Assembly (NCBI GenBank): GCA_900155495.1
Contig: FTLJ01000097.1
Coordinates: 1 to 48,401 of the forward strand
Length of the DNA: 48,401 nt
Direction of reading: 5' to 3'
Source: Porogramme epimiltina
Taxonomy: Eukaryota > Basidiomycota > Agaricomycetes > Polyporales > Polyporaceae
Within the stretch, counting starts at the first letter, position 1. The number at the start of each line of letters is the position of its first letter. The notes beneath the pieces were generated by a model. It was not told where the DNA came from and searched no databases. It saw nothing but the letters and a program-made list of their open reading frames with translations. The position numbers and the translations under genes were made by a program. Positions 30,223 through 40,926 of this stretch are shown here, one piece after another.

Positions 30223-33200
30223 CTACTTTTTGGCTTGGTTCATCGACGCAAATAGCCGCGAAACTCTTTCTGTGACCCGCCCAACGCCCACTCCGACACC
30301 CACGAGCACCGCGAGATCGACGGTAAGGACCGTGAGCGCGGCGAGCATAAACCGCGGCGCGAAGATCTTCCACACCATTAGGTGCCGCCTCAGCCACGCC
30401 GCGGACGTCGCACTGCCCATCAGCAACACGGCATGGTAGACCATCATCCCCAGCGCCCCGCGCGCCGCCTCCCGCCGTGCGCGCCCCACTGCCTCCGGAT
30501 GTGGGAGGGGCGCTACATTCCACAGCGCGAGCAGGGGCGCTGCAAGGGCGGCGAGCGCAGTGGGACCGAGCGTATTGAGCGCGACCAAGACGGGCGAGAA
30601 GGGGTACGTCAGGGTCGGCGTGAGCACGAACGCCGTCTTCCACTGAATGGACGGGATCGCGGCCTGGTGCCCTGTTGCGAAGAAGGCGTGTACGGCGAGT
30701 AGGGCGAGGGGCGTGACGTCCGAAAAGCGTAGAGGTAGCGCAGGAGGTCGTAGGTCGTCCGCTTGGAGAATGGCGGATGGGTTTCCCGAGGCGAAGAGGG
30801 CATCCATTCCGCGTACGTCGCGCACGCTGTCGACAACCTCAAGGTGCGCGAGAACAGCGATTACGAAGAGGGCGAGGACAATTTGGCCTGTGAGCTGCGC
30901 GGAGGGATAGAGGAGGGCGAGGAAGAGGACCCAAAAGATGAAGTACGGCGCGCCGAACGCGTTAGCAAATCCTAGTACGGTCACTTCGCGCTTCGTCTTT
31001 CCGGGAGCCCTTGGATCCTGTTTGGTCTCGTTGGAGATCTCAAGGCACATTGGGACGAGGTACCACAACGCGTATCCGAGGAAGAGCACGCCACCCATGG
31101 CGAACCGGGCACAGAGTGTCCGCGCCAAGCGTAGTGTACCTGACCATTCAGGTCCAAGTTGCTCAGAGGAGTCGACGTGCTCAAGGATCCAAAAAGCACT
31201 TCCGAGAAGGAGGGTCGCTGGTAGGATCCAAGGCAAGATCAACGCGGCAGTCCCTCGGTCCGACTTCGATATCTTGAGGAATCGTTTTGTGGCCCAAGGC
31301 AGTCCGAATGCGACTGGAATTGATAGAGCTAGTACCAAAGGAGGGGGAGAGGGTAGGGACGACGACGCAAAGAACGTCACGTGGCAATAGGGCTGTTGCT
31401 CTTCTCTGCATACGGCACTTGCGGCCATCGCGCGGACACATACGGCGTATAGGGCAGAAAAACCTAGGATGCGATACCGCAGCCGCGAAGTCGGCGCCGT
31501 GAACCCGGTAAGCACCGATGGGATGACAGATGACACGAGGAGGTAGGTGACGATGCGGTCTTCCCACACGGTGAAAGAGTTGGAGGCGAATGCGGCGGCG
31601 TGCAGGATGAGGGGGAGGGGCACAGAACTCAGCGAGCCGAAGGATAGCCCACTGAGAGAGGGACGGGCAGAGAAGATGGTGACAGCGGAGGAGGTGAAGG
31701 CGGCTCCGAAGACCAGGGACTCGAGAAGCCCAAGCCCCTTGAAGTAGCGTGAAACCGTCACGTAGGCCACGAACCCGAGGAGCGCGCCGCTTATCATGCT
31801 CGAGATGTACCACCGGCGCATCTCGGCTGACCAAGCCTCCCACTTGTCTTCGAGCGCGCGAAGCTTGAAGTAGAGGAACGCAGCCGCCACCGTGCCCATA
31901 CCCAAGAGCACCAACCCAAGGATGATGAGGGACACGTTGAACTGCGCCCATAGCATGCGGCACGCGGCGAGGGTGAACCGGGTGTACATCGTCATCGCGA
32001 GCCATTGGGCTTCCCGATCCGCCTTCTTCGCCTCAAAGTCAATCGTCCTCCACGCGCGCTCCAGCTCCCCCCATGCGTCATCGAGTTCCGCGCCGGAAGC
32101 GCTGCTCCGGTACGTGTCGAGGTAGCGCTTGACTTGAGCCGCGTTCAGTGAGAGCGCACGCGTATAGTGGTCTCCGGATTTGTCCTGCCAAAACATCTCC
32201 GGGATGACCGTGCCGAGGTTGTTGTAGGGGACAGGGAGTCCGAGGGCCAGTGATAGGGAGGACGCGAGGTCTATTTGCTGGATGTGTCTGTGCTTGACCA
32301 TGGCACCTGGGAATAGACGTGTCGACGCGAGGAACTCCGGGATGGAGGCCTTGGGGTGTGTCAACTGTGGGCCCTTGCTGTAGACCCATAACGCGGCGGA
32401 CGTCTCCAGTTCTCCGTCTCCGCCGTGGTCGCCTTTCCTGTCCATTCCGTGGTCTCCCATAAGGATGAGCAGGGTGTCGTCGTCGAGAAGCTCGACGATG
32501 CGGCGCATGACGTCATCCATCTGCTTGAGCTTCGTCTTCATCGTCGGATGGTCGGGCCCGAGGCGATGTCCGACGTGGTCCACCCCAAGGAAGTGCCCAA
32601 TGATCACGTCCCATGACTTCGACTTGTCCTCGAGGAGGGGAAAGAGGTGCTCAATGACGCCTTCGTCAACCGTATGGAGGTCTTCGACGTTGAAAGAGTC
32701 GTACGGATACGTCATGTTGGGCTCGAAGGAGTCGGGGAAGACGGTCATCCATGTGTCATCGCCCATGAACGCAATCTATTCCTGCACAGTTGCCTTCGGT
32801 TCGCTCCGACTAATGGGAGTAGGACTCACCCTCTTGCCAGCTTCCTTTAGCTGCCCAATGAATGAGTCCTCGGTAATAGACGACCCTCCGAAATTCGAAC
32901 CCATGTCGATGAAGGTAGGCAAGGACCCGGTGGTAATCCCCTTCAGGCGTTGCAGAGTCGTTGTCGGTGGGTCCGAAAACATCTCGAAAAGGAACGAGTG
33001 CGATGGCCGCGTAGACGTGAGTTCCTGGGGTAGTGATAGGACATTGTGGTGGTAAGGAGAGGGCGGTTGAGGGGGATTAGGGCTGAGGAAGTCGAAGCGG
33101 AGCGCGTCGATGACGAGTATGACTGCTCTTTTGTGGGAAGGCGTTATGGTGCATGACCCATCGTCGCAAGCAGTGGTGTTTGAGAGGGAGAGGCGAGTGA

Positions 33201-33285
33201 GGAGGAAGCCACGGGTGTATAGGTATATGGCGGCAAGGTGGACGAAGAAAACCCAAGCGAGGAGAGACAGCCCCTTGCTGGCCAT
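30223..33285 (-). CDS. GPI13: GPI ethanolamine phosphate transferase 3 (Gpi13/PIG-O)
   Basis: Two exons (33285-32830 and 32775-30223) with one 54-nt intron give 1002 residues. A signal-anchor helix (LLAWVFFVHLAAIYLYT) is followed by the lumenal catalytic domain of the alkaline phosphatase superfamily. VILVIDALRFDFLSP carries the metal-binding Asp, GITTGSLPTFIDMGSNFGG holds the nucleophile Thr region, and DVIIGHFLGVDHVGHRLGP and LLILMGDHGMDRKGDHGG carry the metal-binding His and Asp residues. The rest is a multi-helix membrane part, with about a dozen hydrophobic segments to the C-terminus. The enzyme adds ethanolamine phosphate to the third mannose of the GPI precursor in the ER, the link used to attach proteins. 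Length and motif order fit Gpi13 rather than Mcd4 or Gpi7. It is transcribed away from DPB4 across a 251-base shared promoter. It ends only 79 bases from the rhodanese-gene stop. Confidence 0.94.
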
Positions 33286-33536
33286 GAGTATATGCGTCGG
33301 CTGAAATGGATAATTATACTAGCATCTATAGCCTGCGTCAGCTATGAGATTCAAGAGCTTGAGAAACAACTAAATGCGCACCTAGATCGAAAGTGGGAGG
33401 AAGTGAGACGGAGACGTGTCTGGCGTCATCGAGCAAGGACGCGTTTACAGCGCGCGTCTGTGGCACGCGGCGTGAGCTAGACCTCTACCGGCCACCTCCA
33501 CGAACTCCCTCTCAACAGCTTTTCCCTATTCCAGAC
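33286..33536. promoter_or_regulatory. Shared divergent promoter of GPI13 and DPB4
   Basis: Only 251 bases separate the two start codons. I saw no TATA box, which is usual for bidirectional housekeeping promoters. Confidence 0.5.
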
Positions 33537-34500
33537 ATGCCAAGAGCAAAAGAGCCTGCCACCGGCGCATCCATTGCACAAGCACAGCAAGATGCGGGGT
33601 CCGAGGGGATAGACAACTTTGAGCTCCCCCGCAGCCTCATCATGAAGCTCGCTCGAGCATCGCAGGTCAGCACAAATCAGACGCGTTTTTTGTGCCATAA
33701 CACATTCCATTTCGTTGACTGTATGCGCAGGTTCCGGACAATACGAAATTCTCGAAAGAAGTTATACTCTCTATTCTGAAGGCGTCCACAGTCTTCATTA
33801 ACTACCTAGGTGTGTACCTAGCCCTTGTACATATATCATTCTGCTGAGCTCTGCATTCCACTCTAGCTGCAACGTGAGTCCTTAACTCGTACACGTTTCA
33901 TTCATAACTCAGTTGTCCGTAAAGAGCACACGAAGTGGCGAGCTCAAAGCAGCACAAGAGCATATCCGCGTCGGACGTATTGAAGGCCCTCGAGCAGGCC
34001 GAGTTCGGGGACATTGCGAAGAGCATCTCAGGAGAGCTCCAAAGTGCGCCCACTTCCTCTTCACCTCTTCACATCTCTCTCACCCAGCAACAGTGTACCG
34101 CGACCTGCAAAAGTCGGACAAGCGGAAAGGCGGCAAGGCCAGACCAAAAGACGCGTCAGACTCGGCGTCCGCGGCATCGAAGGGGAAGGGCAAGGCGAAG
34201 GCGTCCGCCGCCACGGAGCAGGATGCAGAGGGCGACGCTCCAACCAACCATGCTCCCCGCACGTCGGCCTCCGCCACTCACACCCCCGGAGACCCTACGT
34301 CAGAGGCGACCGGGCAGGAGGGTGTGGACGAGGACGAAGAGATGGCAGACGAGGACCAGGAGGACGAAGACGAGGAAATGGACGAAGGGGAGGACGAGGG
34401 GGACGCGGAGGAGCCGGAGGATGCGATGGCACTGGAGGAGGAGGAACTACGACGGGATGCACAAGGGCTAGACGGGCACGAGCGCGGAGAGGACGACTGA
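33537..34500 (+). CDS. DPB4: DNA polymerase epsilon histone-fold subunit (Dpb4/POLE3)
   Basis: Five exons (33537-33665, 33731-33809, 33867-33873, 33925-34043, 34094-34500) join in phase to 246 residues. The histone fold covers about residues 26-110, with FELPRSLIMKLARASQVPDN, FSKEVILSILKASTVFINYL, AATAHEVASSKQHKSISASD and VLKALEQAEFGDIAK. This matches Dpb4/POLE3 (also CHRAC-17). The protein pairs with Dpb3/POLE4, binds DNA in the replicative polymerase and helps pass parental histones behind the fork. The third exon is only 7 nt. It is required to restore phase and the ATAHE segment, so it is well supported despite its size. The C-terminal half is a Lys/Ala linker and then a long Asp/Glu tail, longer than in yeast and likely to interact with histones. 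The last intron uses the second of two nearby AGs, to keep YRDLQKSDKRK in frame. Confidence 0.93.
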
Positions 34501-35110
34501 GTCCATATGGTGTGTGTATTTCGCGTTCTCCATTGTATTTTGTGTATTATAGATGGCACTACGCTTCACTTTGCTTGGAAACTGTTGCACTCACGTGCGG
34601 TACGCATTTACCGGCCCTCTTCCATGAAGGTAACTACCAAACTAGCAGGGTGAAGGGCGACATTCAGGTGCGTGCGCTCGCATACGCTGCTTTTAATGCG
34701 GGCTAACGAACCCTGGTCTCGCCTCGTTGTTGGCCAGATGCCACGGTGCAGCCAACGGCCAATGCGACTGCTCGAGGGTGGCTCGGGGAAGTCTTTCATT
34801 GTAGTAAAAGTGACACATGGATCTGGCCACCGACGCACACCTGTCCATCACACATACAATGGTGTGCCTGGGCCTGTGCATCGATTACAACCGACTGCGA
34901 CCACAGTCGGCGTATGTGCCATTCGGCTCGCGCACCTGTCATATAAAAGCGAAAGCCTCTCTGACATGGATCTTCGCGCCACGTTGTTGCTCTCGCACGC
35001 CACTCGAGATTGAGACCTGGTACTGGTGTGTCCCTCTGTCCGTGTATGTTTGCTACGCTTCTTAACCTAACCAAGACTTCCCACAGACGCTGTTTGGGGC
35101 ATTCTTCAGC
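34501..35110. other. Intergenic with the promoter of the next gene
   Basis: 610 bases with no coding segment. It includes the DPB4 3' flank and the TATA box at 34942-34948. Confidence 0.45.
34942..34948 (+). promoter_or_regulatory. TATA box of the 35111 gene
   Basis: TATAAAA lies 169 bases upstream of the ATG at 35111, consistent with a start site near 34975 and a leader of about 135 bases. Confidence 0.5.
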
Positions 35111-35873
35111 ATGCCGTCGTCTTTAACCCCCGAAGAGCAAGAATATGTCAGGTGAGCGACATTTCCCCGTTTGTCTCCTCACCCATCTGGTGATAACTCA
35201 AAATCGACTGGACAGAGAAATGGCATTCGGTGAAAATCGCGAAGAGCTAGCCACACAGTTCGCACTGAGGACAGAGCGGCTGTTGTCTATGCACCGCGGA
35301 CACTCGCTCCCGCCATGTTACCGCGGCGACCCCAGTGACCCCTTGCGCTACTTCCTCAGACTTGAGACGCCGCCTCCCTTTGAGTTCCCTCCGCGCCGGC
35401 GGGGAAACAACGGGCCCTACGAGCACGTTCCCGTCCCTGCAAGGAGGAGAAGCCCGACCTCAGACGACGGGGAAGTTGATCAAGAAGAGTCCTCGGAAGA
35501 CTGGTCGGACGGTGAGTCCACGGACGCTGACGTTGAAATGGTTACCCGGGAGTCGGACGACGAGAGCGAGAACGACGCGGAGCAAGCCCATTCGAGCGCG
35601 ACGAACACCGACGACCACGACGTCATCGATCTGACGATGGAAGACGAAGACGAGGTCGACCGCGCCGAGGTTGCCGACGCGCCCCAGCCGCTGCCCCAAA
35701 TCGCGAAGGCCTCGCCGACCCGGCGTCCGAAGGCGCGGGGCAGGGCGCATAGCGACGCCGACAGCGGGGAGGGCGCGAAGGCCGTGACTGCCGTGCGCCG
35801 GTCGCAGCGCGCGCGGCACCCCCCACGGCGCGCGGACGAGCCCATCTCCTTCGCGGCGCATTTGCGTCGGTGA
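35111..35873 (+). CDS. Acidic nuclear-type protein with a SUMO-interaction-like motif
   Basis: Two exons (35111-35151 and 35216-35873), joined over a 64-nt intron, give 232 residues. The N-terminus is helical and charged (SSLTPEEQEYVREMAFGENR, ELATQFALRTERLLSMHRGH). Next come a proline-rich stretch (YFLRLETPPPFEFPPRRRG), a long Asp/Glu/Ser region, and a basic tail ending RRADEPISFAAHLRR. DDHDVIDLTMEDEDE matches a SUMO-interacting motif: a V-I-D-L hydrophobic core flanked by acidic residues. No enzyme domain is seen and no family was recognised. A nuclear adaptor that binds sumoylated partners is an inference. The style resembles the acidic protein at 25776-26585, but no sequence similarity is obvious. 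Confidence 0.66.
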
Positions 35874-37090
35874 CACCGCGGCGCCACGTCGAGGCTCGCG
35901 CCGGCCTTCTTGTGAGTGCGCGGTGCCTCCCCGCGGGCGCGTGTGCGAGCTAACAAAGTGTTGCCGGGTCCTCTGCGCAGGTGTGGGACGTGCCTGGGGA
36001 GCTGCTCCGTTAGCACCGCCGGCGCATCCCGCCAGTCTCGGCCGCCTGGCGACGACGCTACCAGCCATGCGCTGCTGTCCTGCGAGGCGAGTGCGGACGT
36101 CATCTCCGCGCGAGGCTAAAGGTACTGCTCCCAGGACTCAGGGGGCTTTCAAAGGACAAAAGCTGTAACGTTCTCTGTCATGTACTATGAAGCACTGTTC
36201 AATGCAACATGCCCACTATGCCCACTATGCAGCCGTGTCTTGTTCTTGTGTCGGACGCGAGGTTGAAGCGCGTCGATGCGCGAACGGTGCGTGGGTGCGC
36301 TGGTACCTTTCGCGACTGCTTCGCGAGTTTAAGAGTGATCCCGATGTGGGCTGATCAGGGGGTGCACAAGATTGGATGTTGGAGATGCCAGGGCGCTGCG
36401 CCACCAGTGGGGCGGGAGGCGCGCTCGCTATTGTATGTTGGTTCGAGAGGAAAGGTCTGCGCGATGGCGCTGCGCTGCCGCGGTCGTTTAGTGCGCTCGC
36501 CACGGCGGCGGGGCGGACGGGTCGGGGCGGGGTGGGCATATCGGGCAAGCGTAGTGTTTGCGAACACCGCGGCGTTGTTTCCGCGCTTGCGAGTTTATTG
36601 TTAAAGCCGGTGGGTGAGAACAAAAGAACGAGTTTGGCGGCATCGGTTGGGGGCGAGGCTGGCGCGCGACGGGCGACTCGCGCTTTCGCACCGACCGCCA
36701 CGCGCTGGAACCCTGGAACCGGGGGGAGCTTCGAGCAGCTATGCACGCCTTTTCTGCGACCCCGAAACTCTCCTAGCATCGTGTATTCCCCGGAATCCCT
36801 GCCAGACCCGACCGCCTCCCGCCGCGTCCTGGCAGATTGTGGACTCTCCTTCGCCGCCTCCCGTCACCGCTTATATTTCCTACGCCGGCGGAGCGCGCAC
36901 GAGCCGACCCTTCGACTTCAACCCCCACACACCCACTTTTCATTAGCCGCGGATCCCACCGCAGGCGGCCCCAGCCTGCCACATCGACCCGCTTCGGGAC
37001 GCCCGATTCACTTCTCAACCTTGTACCATCACCTCCTCCCCCTCACCCCTCCACCACACCCCCCGCCTGGCCCCGGATCGAGCGTCGACG
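35874..37090. other. 1.2 kb upstream of the terpene-synthase-like gene
   Basis: GC-rich DNA with long but unconvincing open frames that run through into the next gene by composition alone. A TATATTT word near 36873 is a possible promoter element. A small direct repeat of TGCCCACTA occurs near 36210-36226. Confidence 0.4.
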
Positions 37091-39053
37091 ATGGGGAGCA
37101 TCCGCATCCCAAACTTCCCAGCTTTCTGCTGCCCCCACTTCGAGCTGCGCTGCAACGCCCACTGCCGCACGACCACCCTCGCGTCCGAAAAGTGGGCCCT
37201 TGCCACGCCCCTCTTCCTCGACGCGGACGAGGAGGCGCGCCTCCCCGGCACCCGCTTCGGCCTCCTCGCCGCCCTCTGCTTCCCCGCGTGCGACGCCGGC
37301 CAGCTCCTCGCCATCACCAAGTTCCTCATCGTCCTCCAGCACTGGAAGGACCGCCCGCGTGCGCTCTATGCGGACGAGGAGGTGCTCGACCCGTGAGTGT
37401 CCTTTCGTCGGTCTATCCTCGCGTCTTTCGCCTCCTTCGATCCCCTCGTCATCGTCCTCGTGGCGCCGGTTCATTAAGCCCCATTCATTCCTTTTGTCTG
37501 TCGTCCTTCTCGTCACCGCTACCGTGCTCTTCTGCGCCTTCACGGTCGCAGTCCTTGTCTTTGTCTTCTTGCTTCTACCATCTCCCCCCACGTGTTGTGT
37601 CCTCTTCTGTGACTGCTAGGGGTGGGCTCGTCATCGGCATCTGATGCCGTGAGTCCCTAGTCGAGGGTCCTCCTCTCGCGGGACGCTGGGGTCTGCTGCG
37701 TTCATGTATGGGCGTCTAATGACCCTATGCAGGGTCGATGCAGACGTCCTTCAGCTCGCCGGTGGCACACTGATACCAAATGGGCCCTTCGCCTTGCACT
37801 GTGCCCCTCAGTGATCACGTTTTGAAAGTGTATATGGAATCATGTTCCAAGGAAATCTCATGTTGAATGCACGCCATTCAACGCGAGATTTTCGGGCCCC
37901 CTTTCGAAACGTAATACCCCTAGGACATACAGTCCCATGTGTCAGCGCCCCCGCTGGACAGCGCCAGTTCTACTGCCCCTTTTCGTGTCCCGTCTGTAGG
38001 CGTAGATGGTGCGGCGGTCTCCACCGCAAAAGGAGGTACTACTGATGAGGAGGCCCTCCCGGCCATACGGTGCTCGTGGGTCGCCGCACTACACCATCCG
38101 CTCCTATTCACGAAGGGTCGCAGGCGGTTGTCGAATTGGCGCCGGCCATATCTGCGCATTCCTTCCGTCGTGTTGCCCCTGTGTGGCATCATATGTTTTG
38201 GGGCACCGGTTTGCGTAATGTCTTGGTAGACGTGTTCCAGGTGATGCCATTGAGTACCGGGTGGCGTGTGTGGTCGGCCCGGATCTAGGCCGTGGTGACT
38301 ACGGAGGCATGTCGTGGATTTGAGAGGCCTAAGAATATGTGCTTGTGAGCGTGCCTGGGACTTACCTCGCTCTCCGCAGAATATGGGTCAAGTCGTTCCG
38401 CCCCACAACACGTCGCGACTGGCACAAGCGCTTCCGGAGACATCTGGACGCGTTCCGGCTAGGACAAGCGATCACAGCCCGCGACACGGCAGAAGGCGTT
38501 GTTCCAGATTTCGAGTCGTACGTCTCAACACGACGCGATGCATCCGGCATTCGCCTCCTCCTCGACTTGATCATCTACGCCGGCGGGCTCACCATTCCCC
38601 AACAAATTTACGACCACCCGCTCTTACGACGATTACGACAAGACGCTGCGGATATTATCGCATGGGCGACTGTGAGTCTCATGCTGCTTCTAGTCTCCTT
38701 CTCCGCCTCCGCTCACGATACGACGATGACAGGACATCGCGGCGTACGCGCGCAACCCCGGCTCATGTAATCTCGTCACGGTTGTCATGGCCGAGCGCCA
38801 TTTTACGCCGCAAGGCGCGGTGCACTTCGCAGGCAACCTCGTCAAGGACACCGTCGCGAACTTGCAACAAAATGAAGCGTCATTACTCGTCCCCGGGACG
38901 TTCGGCGACTGGGACGCTGAGGTGCGCGCGTACGTCCGCGGGCTGCGCGACTGCGTGGTCGGCACCCTTCACTGGATATACGAGACGGACAGATACTTCG
39001 GCGACCTGGGAGAGGACGTGCGCTCTTCGGGCTGGGCGTTTGTTGGCTCGTGA
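37091..39053 (+). CDS. Terpene-synthase-like protein lacking both metal-binding motifs, possibly a pseudogene
   Basis: Family membership is clear. Exon 37091-37392 starts MGSIRIPNFPAFCCPHFELR, as agaricomycete sesquiterpene synthases do, and exons 38380-38671 and 38733-39053 carry the C-terminal alpha-domain. That domain includes RRDASGIRLLLDLIIYAGGL, IYDHPLLRRL, DIIAWATDIAAYARN, NLVTVVMAERHF, RAYVRGLRDCVVGTLHW and the product-end RY pair in YETDRYFG. Active enzymes bind Mg through a DDxxD-type motif and an NSE triad. Here the first site reads VLQHWKD and the triad N-D-x-x-S-x-x-x-E reads T-D-I-A-A-Y-A-R-N, so the three ligands of the triad and the leading acids of the first motif are replaced. 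The middle is doubtful. The donor at 37393 and acceptor at 37620 put a TGA in frame in the small exon ending near 37649. The next exon (about 37734-37797) is followed by about 580 nt before the next acceptor. I read it as a pseudoenzyme or a decaying gene. Confidence 0.72.
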
Positions 39054-40926
39054 GCGCGCGCCCCGTCCCCGCCTGCTGTCCCGTCCCCGTCTCCGCTCCT
39101 TCCCCGCATGTCCGCAATCGTGCTCCCTTCATGTCATGTGCCCGCGCTTCCCTCGTGCCCCCCCCCCTCATCGTTTCCCCGCTCTCGCACGCCTGCCCAC
39201 TGCTCTGCTCTTTTCGTTCGCCGCGCTCGGACTTGCCACACGCCCCGCTCCTCATCTCTCTCCGCCCGATTCGTATTCCGCACGCCACGCTCCATATATC
39301 TATATATATCCCTCGGACTCTGCACACATCCTTCGTTCGTCGTACTCGTACCCGCATCCGCATCTAGGAATGGATTTACCCCGCCCCGAAGAAGGCGATT
39401 AGATTACCGCACCCATCATCTGTGTCTGTTACACCCAGCCATATGTCTCTGCATATATAGCACATACCACCCGCTCGCGCACGCCTCCCGTATTGTCTCC
39501 CTTCATCCGGCTTATCGATTCGCTCTTCCCGTCACCCAGGTACCCTACGCACACATCGCTGCCGCCGCGTTCGCCGTCGCACCCCACGCACGCATGAACG
39601 GCCGCGGCCGAAGCACCTAGTTCCGCCTTTCCCGCCCTCTAACTCCTAAGTACCATTCAGTAGTCGCGCCGCGCCCGCCGGCCATCTCCCCCCACGTAGT
39701 ACTTGTTTTGATAGTCGTATTCCTGTACATCGCCCCTCCCCTCACGCGCGCGCCCGTCGTCGCTAGACACAACGCATCCCGGCCGTCGGTGGCCCCCTTG
39801 ACGTCGTGGGATGCCCGGGGGTGTTGTTCGCCACCGTGCCGGCTTTCGTGCCTGCTGTCGCCCGGAGCTGTCAGTGTTTTTCTGATGTCGCGCGCCTCGC
39901 GGTCGTCTTTCGGTGATGTTGAATGCCCACTCGCCAAGCGGGCTCGGTTGCCCGAGTGAGACTGGGCGTCGGCATTTACCTAATCAGGACTTTCGTCCCC
40001 AATAAGGCGCCAAAACGTGATCGCTTGCGGTGTGTGGATTCCGATTTGCGAGCGACGACGTCCTCTGGAGTCTACACCTCACCGATATGTTACGAAACAT
40101 ACCTCCGGCTTTCACATGTCTCATTTCCGGGCTTTCAGGCGCGCGGTCCCTGGAGACTCAAGACAATCATGTATCGGAATTGAGACGAGTGCCACATTTA
40201 TCGCCGTTGTCTAGGCTCTATGGGAGCTCATCCATCCTCAGTGGCCGCCTATGTCTGTGTTTTTTTCTGTTCCAGATTGTTTTGTGCCTGATGCCTTCCC
40301 AGAGGGCGCTCATCTCAACGAACATGAGGGCACATTTCCGCGGAGTGCAGAGCTCAACGCCGGCCGAAACGTCCAAACGCAGCCTCCCACTGTCGCCTCT
40401 GTACAGTGAACGTCCTCAAAATATCAAGGGTACAATGATGTGCGCCATCCGACCTCCTGTGAAAGGGTTCATCTGAGGCGAAAATCGATCCGCGGTGGAA
40501 CATGGGGACCAATGGCGAGATGCCCATAATACGTGCTGACCTATCATATCATTCGGCACGATTCCTCGTCACACTTGATGTCAGTCCTCCATCTGTGGTC
40601 TACGCTCTGATCAAAGAGAAAGTAACTCTCATTACTCTGCTTGTCACCAAGCTTCTAGGCATTATGTGGCAGCTGGAGTTAAACAAAGCGCATTTTACCG
40701 CCACTAAACGTAACAAACAAAGAGGGCACTGCCTTCTTTCTTCTGTACACCACCCATCATCGGACCAGGACTATCCTGCTCTCTTGCTTCTCTCATCACT
40801 GCACCGACTCTCAGTGTATTCCAACCCCGTAGTGCGACATCGTCTCCTACCAAGTAAACAACATTAAAGCTCACGTCGGTCTGGAGAAATTCATAAGCCT
40901 TCTGGATAGTATCTGTGCACTTCAAG
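39054..40926. other. Gene-poor 1.9 kb
   Basis: CT-rich DNA runs from 39060 to 39600 and then becomes mixed. No splice-supported frame or family was recognised. Confidence 0.4.

Noticed and set aside
33666..33924. A DPB4 model without the microexon, using the CTCAG acceptor near 33910
   Set aside because: It puts a stop codon in frame right away and destroys the conserved histone-fold segment.
36208..36226. The direct repeat TGCCCACTA as a possible element end
   Set aside because: Only two short copies exist, with no inverted partner or coding content around them.
36376..37644. A 422-codon open frame on the plus strand
   Set aside because: It is Pro/Arg/Ser-rich by composition, overlaps the terpene-synthase-like exon in another frame, and shows no start context or family. 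It is a GC shadow frame.
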